Shown: positions 1 to 7,215 of the stretch, piece by piece | How positions within the stretch are numbered: position 1 is the first letter of the stretch | Layout of the letters: each line of letters begins with the position of its first letter | Origin: Streptomyces blattellae | GTDB taxonomy: Bacteria; Actinomycetota; Actinomycetes; Streptomycetales; Streptomycetaceae | Reading direction: 5' to 3' | DNA length: 64,000 nucleotides | Assembly: GCF_009709555.1 (NCBI RefSeq) | Contig: NZ_WJBG01000127.1 | Coordinates: 214,642-278,641, forward strand | Notes under the pieces: generated by a model | The model's input: the letters and a program-made list of their open reading frames with translations, nothing else | Told to the model about the DNA's origin: nothing | Databases searched by the model: none | Program-made: the position numbers and the translations under genes

Positions 1-510
1 CGCCGCCGCGTTGTCCCCGGCCAAATGCAAGAACACCTCCCAACCGGTGTCGCACCAGGTCTCCAGCTCCTGGGTACGCGAGTGGCTGGCTCGGCGGGCC
101 AGCCGCGTCAGGAACGAGGCGGAGCGGATGCTCTGCAGGGCCGGTCGCAGGGGATGCAGTTCCGCGTCCTCGAAAAAGGCCACCGCTTCCCACTCGTCCA
201 CCAGCCGCCACAGCGCAAGGGAGCTCTCGGATCCCTGCTCGGCATAGCCAAAGCACCGAGCCAGCGTCTGCAGGCCTTCGTCAACAGCCGCACAGGACTT
301 GACCAGTTGGCGTATCCACAACGCCGGTGGGCCGTCCTGGCGGGGGTCGATTGCCGTACGCGGCCCCAGCTCCGCAGTGAGATCCTGCATCACCATGTCC
401 GCACCGGCCGGTCGGCGCATCGTCTCCGACGTCGTGAGTACGCGGGTGATGGCGGCCATGAGCTCGTTGCGTACGCGTATGTGTACGCGTGCACCGCTGC
501 GCTGTCCCAC
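1..510 (-). CDS. VMAP-like conflict-system protein, N-terminal part (cut by window edge)
   Basis: 170 codons are visible and the gene runs off the left edge. The GTG start has a strong GGGAGG box 7 nt upstream. The first ~100 residues are helical and resemble effector-associated domain 2. They are followed by a stretch (DEWEAVAFFED ... GWEVFLHLAGDN) that matches the pattern I know from VMAP proteins, the vWA-MoxR-associated regulators of NTP-dependent ternary conflict systems in actinobacteria. The divergent neighbour is a trypco2 protein, another component of the same systems, which supports the assignment. The effector or peptidase portion would lie outside the window. The family call is from recalled motif patterns, not a profile search. 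Confidence 0.6.
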   Translation of the reverse strand, partial: MGQRSGARVHIRVRNELMAAITRVLTTSETMRRPAGADMVMQDLTAELGPRTAIDPRQDGPPALWIRQLVKSCAAVDEGLQTLARCFGYAEQGSESSLALWRLVDEWEAVAFFEDAELHPLRPALQSIRSASFLTRLARRASHSRTQELETWCDTGWEVFLHLAGDNAAA

Positions 511-704
511 CTCGTGACCTCCCCCCGGCTGTCATCGAGTTGCTTCCCGCTGGTTCGGACAGCCTACGGCTAAGCCTTCCCAGCCGTCATGGGCACGAAA
601 GGTCGAAATCGACGAACGAGCATCGCGGGGTCCACGTGACCGGGCTCGTTCGCGCTGGGCCGTCAGTAGGATTCCGGCTCTGGGCCGGCGGCGAGGAGCA
701 GGGT

Positions 705-1013
705 GTGATTGAACTGTCCGAAATGATCCGGGAGTTGCGGCAGGAGCTGCACGCCGCGATGGCCGAGGGTCCGGCCGGACCGGTACGGTTCGAGCTCGGT
801 CCGGTGGAGATCGAGGCGAGCGTGGCGGTGGACCGCGAGGCCGGGGCGGGTGGGAAGGTCCGCTTCTGGGTCGTCGAAGCGAACGCTGACGGGAAATTCG
901 CGACGTCGCGAACCCATCGGATCAGCATCACCTTGCAGCCGAGGCTGGTCGCACCGGATGGGACGCGGCGGACTGTCTGGATTGCGGGGGACGAGGCCGA
1001 CGGCGAGCGCTGA
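705..1013 (+). CDS. Trypco2 family protein
   Basis: 102 aa starting at GTG, with GAGGAG 6 nt upstream. An N-terminal helix (IELSEMIRELRQELHAAMAE) is followed by beta-rich sequence with VRFELGPVEIE and KVRFWVVEANA. This is the characteristic layout of the trypsin-co-occurring domain 2 (trypco2). The domain is found beside or fused to trypsin-like peptidases, NACHT/NB-ARC or VMAP proteins in actinobacterial conflict systems, where it is thought to act as an adaptor or regulator. Here it stands alone, divergent from the VMAP-like gene at 1-510. A longer in-frame opening exists upstream, but it lacks an RBS and the domain's normal N-terminus. Confidence 0.8.
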   Translation: MIELSEMIRELRQELHAAMAEGPAGPVRFELGPVEIEASVAVDREAGAGGKVRFWVVEANADGKFATSRTHRISITLQPRLVAPDGTRRTVWIAGDEADGER

Positions 1014-1036
1014 CAGCCGCCTTCGACGCCGGCCCT

Positions 1037-1320
1037 GTGCGGCAGGCGGCGGCCGGCTGGCCGGGGCCAAGAAGTCGCACCCTGGAAGCCGACCTGGTCT
1101 GCCACACCGGCGACATCGCGGACGGCACGGCCGAACACCGCCGCGCCCAGGCCGTCCCACTCGGTACCGTGCGAGCGACCAGGGTCCGTGTGTACGTCAC
1201 CGGCCACCACAAGTACTGCAGCGAGGCCCAGGGCTGGGTCGACCTGACGGACGAGCTGGGCTGGGAACCGCTGCGCAACTGGACCTGTGGTGCGCACGCC
1301 GGCCTCGACCGGGGCGGCCG
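1037..1320 (+). pseudogene. Metallophosphoesterase fragment (relic)
   Basis: The frame encodes ADLVCHTGDIADG and then YVTGHHKYCSEAQGW. This is clearly the centre of a calcineurin-like phosphoesterase, where the family has GDI and GNHEY. The N-terminal DxH segment and everything after about 80 residues (later metal ligands) are missing. The GNHE metal-binding motif has degraded to GHHK. No RBS or start precedes it. It lies immediately after the trypco2 gene and runs into the 3' end of the convergent GntR gene, so it is a decayed remnant and not an active enzyme. Confidence 0.55.
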
Positions 1321-2085
1321 TCACTCGCGAGCCGCCCACAGGCCGCGTACATGGCCGAGGTGACGGGTCATGATGTCGCGTACGGCGTCCCCGTCGCGGG
1401 CCAGCAGCGCGTCGAGGAGTTCGATGTGCTCGTGTGCGGAGGCCTCCAGGCGTCCCGCCTGCACCAGGGCGGTCAGCCCGTACAGCCGTGCCCGACGGCG
1501 TAGGTCCCGTACGACCACGACGAGATGGTCGTTGCCGGCCAGGGCGAGCAGCCGCAGGTGGAAGCGCAGGTCGGCCTCGACGTAGGCGATGAGGTCACCC
1601 CTCGCGGCCGAGGTGACGATCTCCAGGGCGAGCGGGCGCAGCGCCTTCAGGTCGTCGGGATCGGCGGTGGCCGCGAGTCCGACGGTCGTCGGGATCTCGA
1701 TCAGTGACCGGACGTGCGTGTACTCGTCGAGTTCCTTCTCGGAGACGACTTTGATCCGGAAGCCCTTGTTCGGGACGACATCGACCATGCCCTCCTTCAC
1801 CAGCTCCAGCATCGCCTCGCGTACCGGGGTCGCCGAGACGCCCAGCCGGGGAGCGAGGCCCGGTGCCGAGTACACCTCGCCGGGGCGCAGTTCGCCGGAG
1901 ATCAGCGCGGCCCGCAGCACATCCACGACCCGTTCGCGGAAGTTCGGCTTCCTGCCGCCGAGCGCGGGGATGGCGGGGGTGGTGGTGGGGGTGGTGGGGG
2001 TGGTGGGGGTGGTGGGGGTGGTGGGGGTGGTGGGGGTGGTGGGGGTGGTGGTGAGGGAGGGAAGGTTGGTGGTCCGGGCGGGCAT
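1321..2085 (-). CDS. GntR family (FadR/FCD) transcriptional regulator, probable hydroxyproline regulator
   Basis: 254 aa. ATG start with AGGAG 7 nt upstream. Residues ~45-115 form the winged helix of GntR (RERVVDVLRAALISGELRPGE, then GVSATPVREAMLEL). The rest is the all-helical FCD ligand domain, with LIEIPTTVG, HLRLLALAGN and the metal-type His near HEHIELLDAL. The N-terminus is unusual: residues ~12-37 are a Pro-Thr-Thr tandem repeat encoded by a 9-bp DNA repeat, absent from normal FadR proteins. The gene reads in the same direction as the epimerase and deaminase genes just upstream. An ATGTCACAT palindrome sits 29 bp before its start. The same site precedes the other hydroxyproline genes, so autoregulation and control of the regulon are inferred. 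Confidence 0.88.
   Translation of the reverse strand: MPARTTNLPSLTTTPTTPTTPTTPTTPTTPTTPTTTPAIPALGGRKPNFRERVVDVLRAALISGELRPGEVYSAPGLAPRLGVSATPVREAMLELVKEGMVDVVPNKGFRIKVVSEKELDEYTHVRSLIEIPTTVGLAATADPDDLKALRPLALEIVTSAARGDLIAYVEADLRFHLRLLALAGNDHLVVVVRDLRRRARLYGLTALVQAGRLEASAHEHIELLDALLARDGDAVRDIMTRHLGHVRGLWAARE
1981..2043. repeat. Seven perfect 9-bp tandem repeats (GGTGGTGGG) inside the GntR gene
   Basis: Seven identical copies, with imperfect copies on both flanks (about 1972-2052). On the coding strand each copy reads Pro-Thr-Thr. Copy-number changes keep the frame, so the array can expand or contract without breaking the gene. The G-rich strand, with runs of five G, could form a quadruplex. 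Confidence 0.95.
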
Positions 2086-2113
2086 GGGTCGTCTCCTGGG
2101 GGTGCTCAGTGCA

Positions 2114-2122
2114 ATGTCACAT
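2114..2122. promoter_or_regulatory. Putative operator ATGTCACAT (GntR gene promoter)
   Basis: A 9-bp palindrome lies between the epimerase stop and the GntR start. Two further copies occur at 4076-4084 and 11621-11629, all upstream of hydroxyproline-locus genes. A GT-N-AC core fits GntR/FCD half-sites. Binding is inferred. Confidence 0.55.
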
Positions 2123-2133
2123 GATACCGGGCC

Positions 2134-3135
2134 TCACAGCACGAATCCGGCCGGAAACGGGTCGGTCGGATCAAGCAGATACTGCGCGGTGCCGGTGACC
2201 CAGGCACGGCCGGTGAAGCTGGGCAGGACGGCAGGGCGGCCGGCGACCTCGGTGGCGCCGAGCAGCCGTCCGGTGAACCGGGTTCCGATGAAGGACTCGT
2301 TCAGGAACTCGGTGTTCAGGGGGAGTTCCCCGCGTGCGTGCAACTGCGCCATGCGCGCGCTGGTGCCCGTACCGCAGGGCGAACGGTCGAACCAGCCGGG
2401 GTGGATGGCCATCGCGTGCCGGGAGTGGCGGGCGGTGGAGCCGGGGGCGTACAGGTGGACGTGGTGGCAGCCGCGGATGGACGGGTCCTCGGGGTGGACG
2501 GGCTCGTCCTCGGCGTTGATCGCCTCCATCAGGGACAGGGCCGCTGTGAGGATGTCGTCCTTGCGGGAGCGGTCGAAGGGCAGGCCGAACGCGTCCAGCG
2601 GCAGGATGGCGTAGAAGTTGCCGCCGTATGCCATGTCATATGTCACCGTCCGCCCGTCGGCGAGCGCGATCTTGCGGTCGAGGCCGACGGAGAAGGACGG
2701 CACGTTCTTGAGGGTGACCGCCTTCGCGGCGCCGTCCTCCACCGCCACCTCCGCGACGACCGGCCCCGCCGGGGTGTCGAGCCGGATCGTGGTGACCGGC
2801 TCGACGACCTCGACCATGCCGGTCTCGACGAGCACGGTCGCCACGCCGATCGTGCCGTGTCCGCACATCGGGAGGTAGCCGGAGACCTCGATGTAGACGA
2901 CGCCCCAGTCGCAGTCGGGACGGGTGGGCGGCTGGAGGATCGCGCCGCTCATCGCGGAGTGGCCGCGCGGCTCGTTCATCAGCAACTGCTTGATGTCGTC
3001 CCGGTGTTCACGGAAGTACAGCCGCCGCTCGTTCATCGTGTCGCCGGGGATCGTGCCGATCCCGCCGGTGATCACGCGGGTGGGCATGCCCTCGGTGTGC
3101 GAGTCGACGGCGTGCAGGACGAGTCTGCTGCGCAT
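2134..3135 (-). CDS. 4-hydroxyproline 2-epimerase / proline racemase family protein
   Basis: 333 aa. ATG start with GAGGGAGG 6 nt upstream. Cofactor-independent epimerases of this family use two active-site cysteines as acid/base. Both are present: C91 in MCGHGTIG and C254 in RSPCGTGTSA. Two Cys argue for a racemase or epimerase and against trans-3-hydroxyproline dehydratase, which has Ser/Thr replacements. The context points to trans-4-hydroxy-L-proline to cis-4-hydroxy-D-proline: a DHDPS-family deaminase lies 22 bp upstream and a D-amino-acid dehydrogenase complex lies beyond the inserted island. Proline racemase itself cannot be excluded from sequence alone. Confidence 0.88.
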   Translation of the reverse strand: MRSRLVLHAVDSHTEGMPTRVITGGIGTIPGDTMNERRLYFREHRDDIKQLLMNEPRGHSAMSGAILQPPTRPDCDWGVVYIEVSGYLPMCGHGTIGVATVLVETGMVEVVEPVTTIRLDTPAGPVVAEVAVEDGAAKAVTLKNVPSFSVGLDRKIALADGRTVTYDMAYGGNFYAILPLDAFGLPFDRSRKDDILTAALSLMEAINAEDEPVHPEDPSIRGCHHVHLYAPGSTARHSRHAMAIHPGWFDRSPCGTGTSARMAQLHARGELPLNTEFLNESFIGTRFTGRLLGATEVAGRPAVLPSFTGRAWVTGTAQYLLDPTDPFPAGFVL

Positions 3136-3157
3136 GAGCGGCCTCCCTCTCGATTGC

Positions 3158-4054
3158 CTACGCCAGTCCTGCCGCGACCGCCCGCTCGGTGGCGGCGCGT
3201 ACGGCGGCCTCCTGCTCGGGCAGCAGCGGGACGCGCGGCGGGCGAACCGGGCCGCCGTGACGGCCGACGATGTCCATGGACAACTTGATCGCCTGCACGA
3301 ACTCGACTTTGGAGTCCCAGCGCAGCAACGGGTGCAGCTGCTCGTACAGCTTCTTGGCGGTGGCGAGGTCGCCGCCGACGGCCGCCCGGTACAACTCGAC
3401 GGTCGCGGCGGGCAGCGCGTTGGGGTAACCGGCCACCCAGCCCTTGGCGCCCGCGATCGCCAGCTCCAGCAGGACGTCGTCGGCGCCGATCAACAGGTCC
3501 AGTTCCGGGGCGAGTTCGGCGAGCCGGTAGGCGCGGCGGACGTCGCCGGAGAACTCCTTGACGGCGTGGATGTGTCCCTCGGCATGCAGCTTGGCGAGGA
3601 GTTCCGGCACGAGGTCGACCTTGGTGTCGATGGGGTTGTTGTACGCCACGATCGGTACGCCCGCCTTGGCGACCTCCGCGTAGTGGGCCAGCACCGACCG
3701 CTCGTCGGCGCGGTAGGCGTTGGGCGGCAGCAGCATCACGGACGCGCACCCGGCGTCACGTGCTTGCTCGGCCCAGCGGCGGGCCTCCGCCGAGCCGTAG
3801 GCGGCGACGCCGGGCATGACGCGCTCGCCTCCGACGGCGGCGACGGCGGTCTCGACGACCTTGGCCCGCTCCTCGGGGGTGAGGACCTGGTACTCGCCGA
3901 GCGAGCCGTTCGGTACGACGCCGTCGCAGCCGTTCTCGACCAGCCAGGCGCAGTGTTCGGCGTACCTTGCGTGGTTCACGGAGAGGTCGTCGTCGAGCGG
4001 GAGGGCGGTGGCGACGAGGATGCCTTGCCAGGGGTGGTTGGCGGTGGCTGTCAT
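3158..4054 (-). CDS. DHDPS/NAL family protein, probable pyrroline-4-hydroxy-2-carboxylate deaminase
   Basis: 298 aa. The ATG at 4054 is preferred because AGAGGGAA lies 7 nt upstream. An ATG ten codons earlier coincides with the operator. It has TIM-barrel DHDPS-family features: GVVPNGSLGEYQ (the GTTGE-like loop), MLLPPNAYR, VAYNNP with the following Tyr region, and HAVKEFSGD carrying the Schiff-base Lys. In hydroxyproline degradation this family deaminates delta1-pyrroline-4-hydroxy-2-carboxylate to alpha-ketoglutarate semialdehyde. The epimerase downstream and dehydrogenase subunits upstream make that more likely than lysine biosynthesis. The semialdehyde dehydrogenase needed to finish the route is not in this window. 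Confidence 0.82.
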   Translation of the reverse strand: MTATANHPWQGILVATALPLDDDLSVNHARYAEHCAWLVENGCDGVVPNGSLGEYQVLTPEERAKVVETAVAAVGGERVMPGVAAYGSAEARRWAEQARDAGCASVMLLPPNAYRADERSVLAHYAEVAKAGVPIVAYNNPIDTKVDLVPELLAKLHAEGHIHAVKEFSGDVRRAYRLAELAPELDLLIGADDVLLELAIAGAKGWVAGYPNALPAATVELYRAAVGGDLATAKKLYEQLHPLLRWDSKVEFVQAIKLSMDIVGRHGGPVRPPRVPLLPEQEAAVRAATERAVAAGLA

Positions 4055-4075
4055 GTGAGGTTCCCTCTCAATGGA

Positions 4076-4084
4076 ATGTGACAT
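4076..4084. promoter_or_regulatory. Putative operator ATGTGACAT upstream of the deaminase gene
   Basis: Second copy of the palindrome seen at 2114 and 11621. It overlaps the unused upstream ATG of the deaminase frame and abuts the left direct repeat of the inserted island. Confidence 0.5.
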
Positions 4085-4085
4085 A

Positions 4086-4092
4086 TTACTGG
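4086..4092. repeat. Left 7-bp direct repeat of the island (TTACTGG)
   Basis: Identical to 8759-8765. It could be a target-site duplication or a short att core. Seven bases could match by chance; the case rests on the operon junction it restores. Confidence 0.5.
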
Positions 4093-4662
4093 TTGGATCG
4101 CGCAGCTGGCCATGAGGGGGCCAACGGCCTCCTACTCAGATGGCGCAAGCCAGCGATCGTGTGCGTCCGTGTGCCGTCGTTGCCGTCAGCGCTGCCGTCG
4201 ACTCCGACCGGTCGCGCTGTCACCATGACGGTCTGCCAGCCGACCCACCACGGATCCAGCAAGACCAACGGTGGCAACCACCACTCCAACAGTCGGCCCC
4301 CGCCGATCGTGTCGGGTCCCAGGTGATGCCTGACGTTCTGGTCTCAGCTGATGCTTGACGGTGGGCCTGGACAACACCGGAAACCTTACGGGCTTTGTTC
4401 GCCTTCACGCGCCGGACGGGAGTGTCGATGGTGCGCCGGATGATGCGGATCTGGCCGTCCAGCTCGACCGATCCACCAACCCCGCCAGACCCGAAGCCTC
4501 ATACCGGGACCTCCAGATCACGGAGAGGGTGACAGCGGGGAGTCACAATGCAAGCGGCCGATCCTGGCGGACATCTCGTCAAGGTTCAGTCACCCCTTGG
4601 GGCCGCTGACCGGCGCCGGGGCAGTGTGGTGCCAGCATTGCGACTGCTCCATCACTGCTCAG
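4093..4662. other. Island left end, no gene recognised
   Basis: About 570 bp without a convincing gene. A minus-strand opening around 4290-4480 encodes a short basic stretch (IRIIRRTIDTPVRRVKANKA) that could be the decayed tail of some protein. It has no start and no family I can name. Confidence 0.5.
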
Positions 4663-5319
4663 TCACGGAGCTGTGGCGCGGACGAGGAGAGTCCCAATGT
4701 GCCCTGGATGCGGCGCGTCCAGCACCTGAGCCTCTGCCGTGGCGAACCCGGCCCGTGTCAGCATGCGCTCCCACACCGCCGGACGGTAGCTGTAGCGGTA
4801 GGTGAACATCGCCTTGCCGGCGAAGCCTCCCTTGTACATGCCCTGCGGCCCGTAAGCGCCGGGGATGGCTGGAGGCTGCGAGAAGACGAAGACGCCGCCG
4901 GGGTTGAGCCGCTGACGGACAAGGGAGAAGAGGCGGCTCGGGTCGGTGAACCAGGCGGCTCCGAAGATCGAGTAGACGGCGTCGTAGGCGTCCTCGTGTT
5001 CGCCCAGGTACTCCAGGACCTCGGAGCACACGAACTCCGCGCCAGTGCTGGCCCACTTCGTGGTGATCTTCTTGACCATGACGGGAGACAGGTCCACGCC
5101 CCGGGCCGTGATGCCGTGCTGAGCCAGGTGGGCGAGGGCGCGGCCGGTGCCGCAACCGATCTCCAGGACTGAGCGAGGGGCGCCGAGTAGTTCCGGACCG
5201 GGTCCGTGACCGGCGTACTGGGTCCAGCAGAAGCTCGGTTCCGCGTCGTCCTTGAAGGCGGACTCGGCGAAGGTGTCCCACAGCTGCGTCTCGGCGGCGA
5301 TGTCGTGTTGTGCGGGCAA
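4663..5319 (-). CDS. Class I SAM-dependent methyltransferase
   Basis: 218 aa with a complete Rossmann methyltransferase core. Motif I is VLEIGCGTGRALAHL (~51-65), the acidic end of strand 2 is GVDLSPVMV, and post-motif regions are AVYSIFGAAWFTDP and LNPGGVFVFSQPP. The C-terminal half (YRPAVWERMLTRAGF) is typical of small-molecule methyltransferases. The substrate is not evident. It is the last gene of a three-gene minus-strand set (5887-6267, 5390-5890, then this one), separated from the preceding gene by a strong hairpin at 5341-5379 that may reduce its transcription. Confidence 0.85.
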   Translation of the reverse strand: MPAQHDIAAETQLWDTFAESAFKDDAEPSFCWTQYAGHGPGPELLGAPRSVLEIGCGTGRALAHLAQHGITARGVDLSPVMVKKITTKWASTGAEFVCSEVLEYLGEHEDAYDAVYSIFGAAWFTDPSRLFSLVRQRLNPGGVFVFSQPPAIPGAYGPQGMYKGGFAGKAMFTYRYSYRPAVWERMLTRAGFATAEAQVLDAPHPGHIGTLLVRATAP

Positions 5320-5340
5320 GGCAATTCCTCTTCACCAGGT

Positions 5341-5379
5341 CTGGCCCCTGTCCTCCGGGGGGCGGAGGACAGGGGCCAG
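5341..5379 (-). terminator. Perfect 16-bp-stem hairpin
   Basis: CTGGCCCCTGTCCTCC at 5341-5356 pairs perfectly with 5364-5379 around a 7-nt loop. It lies just after the GRDP-like gene and before the methyltransferase. There is no U-tract, so it may be an attenuator or an mRNA-stability hairpin. Confidence 0.7.
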
Positions 5380-5389
5380 CGTAGGACCG

Positions 5390-5890
5390 TCAGTGGCTGT
5401 CGGGGACCTTGTTGTCGCACGGCGAGCAGTCCGTGCCGTCGATCGCCCACAGCTCCTCGTCGACGTCGAACCCGATGGACTTCAGGAAGTCCGCCGTGCG
5501 CAGGCACAGACCGTCGCGGCGGCGCTCGATGAAGGGGGCGTGGTGCTTGTAGCGGCCCTCGTTGTATACGTCGCAGAGAGCCCACCACACCGGTGTGTCG
5601 AGGATGAGCTGGTGAACGCCGATGTCGACGAGCTTGCCGACGCCCAGGTGGACCTCCGGGTGCTCCATGCAGCCGATGGTGTACATGACGGCGTTGCCGA
5701 GGATGCGTTCGGCCATGTCGCGCACCATCGTGTGGTCACGCAGCAGCAGGGCGACCTCGCGGTCCCACAGGCTCATACCGCCGTCCAGGATGTTGACGGT
5801 CAGGTGCCTGATGTGCGGCTCAACGCCGTTGAGCAGTTCCTTCGGATCCCTGGTGCGGGTGCTGGAAGGGCTGTGGAGCATGACGGTCAT
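5390..5890 (-). CDS. GRDP-like (glycine-rich domain) family protein
   Basis: 166 aa. It resembles Streptomyces proteins annotated as glycine-rich domain-containing, whose core reads VD(I/L)GWHTFxLxTxxYxxFC ... HH and ends in a Cys-rich tail. Here the core is VDIGVHQLILDTPVWWALC, then YKHHAPF, and the tail is DGTDCSPCDNK. The usual Trp-His-Thr has become Val-His-Gln. The biochemical role of the family is unknown. The start codon overlaps the stop of the 126-aa gene upstream (ATGA), implying translational coupling. The link to GRDP is by remembered pattern only. Confidence 0.65.
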   Translation of the reverse strand: MTVMLHSPSSTRTRDPKELLNGVEPHIRHLTVNILDGGMSLWDREVALLLRDHTMVRDMAERILGNAVMYTIGCMEHPEVHLGVGKLVDIGVHQLILDTPVWWALCDVYNEGRYKHHAPFIERRRDGLCLRTADFLKSIGFDVDEELWAIDGTDCSPCDNKVPDSH

Positions 5891-6267
5891 GGACGTTCCC
5901 CTTCTGGGAGGTGTCGTGCCGTGCTGGCAACCCGCCCCAGGCTCAACCTGTGCAGGGTGGGGTAGCTGAGGCGGGGACTGGAGACCACCCCGCCGGAGGT
6001 CTGTGGTCCTTCGACGAGACGGGTATCGGGGGTGGGCTGATGTCGAGGCGCCGTGTCAGCGAGAACCTGGAGGAGCTGCCCCGGTCGTACCGGCGGGCGC
6101 GGGCAGCCGCTTGCGGTTATAGGAGTGGTGGGGACAGCCGCAGCCAGATCGGGGTTCGCGAAGTCGACGCCGAGGGAGGGGAAGACGATCCCGACCTCAG
6201 TGAGCGCCGCCCTCAGAGACTCCGCCGCCGCGTGCGGGTCGACGTCCCGCAGTTCCGTCGTAGGCAT
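5887..6267 (-). CDS. Small hypothetical protein coupled to the GRDP-like gene
   Basis: 126 aa. The first ~50 residues (DPHAAAESLRAALTEVGIVFPSLGVD) look like a helical small-protein domain common in streptomycetes. The remaining ~75 are Pro/Thr/Arg-rich and show no fold. The stop TGA overlaps the ATG of the next gene by 4 nt, which supports translation to the end. Alternatively the second half could be frameshifted relative to homologues. The RBS is weak. No function is assigned. Confidence 0.5.
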   Translation of the reverse strand: MPTTELRDVDPHAAAESLRAALTEVGIVFPSLGVDFANPDLAAAVPTTPITASGCPRPPVRPGQLLQVLADTAPRHQPTPDTRLVEGPQTSGGVVSSPRLSYPTLHRLSLGRVASTARHLPEGERP

Positions 6268-6440
6268 GAACAGGACGCTACGGACATGGAGTTGATGGCC
6301 GCCATGGAAGTTGCGTGAAGTTGCTTGACTGCCTGGCGAGGTTGCGCGAGGTTGCCGATATGGGGCGATGGGACCCCCACCAGAAGACGCCGACCTCCGG
6401 GAAGCTTGGGAGATCAGTCCCCCAGCGGAAGGACGTGATC

Positions 6441-7199
6441 ATGGCCCGACGACTGCGTTTCAACGGCACGGGCAGCGGCGTCAACGGGTGCCCGTCCATT
6501 CATGAAGACCTCGACACGGGCGAGGTCATCGTGCACGGCCCGGCCCTCACCGACCCTGACGACGTCACCCAGCTCCGGCACCTGAACGAGGGGGAGGTGC
6601 CGATCGTGGTGCCACGGGAACTGCTCGTCGACTTCGCCCCTGAGGAGGTCACTCGCGTGCCGAACATCATCGGGCTGGATGAGTTCGACCGGCTCTTCAC
6701 GCAGTTCGAGCACACGGCGTGGCGCCTGGAAACCCGCCGCCGGTACGCGTCCGACGAGCTCACGGATACGTACGCGCAGTTCACCCGCGGCGAGCCCGTC
6801 AACTGGGAAGGCGTCGACGTCGAGTGGTGTGCCGAGCGCGGCGAGCAGACCGGGCTCGGCAAACGGTTCGAGCGTGTCCGCATCGTCGACGATCCGCCGA
6901 CGGCTGGCCAGCTCTATCTGCTCGACAACGCACGCCGCAACAGCGCCGTCGGCGAGGAGATCCACAACCTGTGGCGAGAGAATGTCGACCGGCTCAGCCT
7001 GCCCGACGAAGACTTCTGGATCTTCGACTCCCGGCTGGTCGCCCTCCTCAACTTCGATGACGGCGACAACCTGGTCAACGTCGAACTGATCACGGAGCCT
7101 GCGGCAGTCCTGCGATATGCCATGGCACGTGACACGGCGATGCACCACGCCGTCCCGTACGAGCAGTTCGCGGCGCAGCTGACCGCGAAGGAGGACTGA
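6441..7199 (+). CDS. DUF6879 family protein with extra N-terminal domain
   Basis: 252 aa from the ATG at 6441, with GGAAGG upstream. Residues ~72-250 (VPNIIGLDEFDRLF ... WRLETRRRYASDE ... FWIFDSRLVALLNF) match DUF6879, a family usually paired with DUF5753/HTH regulators. The first ~70 residues (RRLRFNGTGSGVNGCPSIHEDLDTGE-type) form a domain I have seen as a separate small protein, so this looks like a two-gene fusion. An internal GTG at the junction (V of RVPNIIG) could also start the DUF6879 part. The regulator gene follows after 16 bp. A toxin-like or signalling role in the pair is inferred, not shown. Confidence 0.75.
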   Translation: MARRLRFNGTGSGVNGCPSIHEDLDTGEVIVHGPALTDPDDVTQLRHLNEGEVPIVVPRELLVDFAPEEVTRVPNIIGLDEFDRLFTQFEHTAWRLETRRRYASDELTDTYAQFTRGEPVNWEGVDVEWCAERGEQTGLGKRFERVRIVDDPPTAGQLYLLDNARRNSAVGEEIHNLWRENVDRLSLPDEDFWIFDSRLVALLNFDDGDNLVNVELITEPAAVLRYAMARDTAMHHAVPYEQFAAQLTAKED

Positions 7200-7215
7200 G
7201 AGCAGGTGAGCACCG

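Noticed and set aside
4086..4289. 67-aa minus-strand frame with a GTRTHT-type string, as often seen beside tRNA genes
   Set aside because: No tRNA T-arm or stem structure is present at this end and codon bias is poor, so I cannot support a gene or a tRNA.
4290..4480. Possible transposase C-terminal tail on the minus strand (basic IRIIRRT stretch)
   Set aside because: No start, no DDE residues and no terminal inverted repeats. The similarity to IS481-type tails was only an impression.
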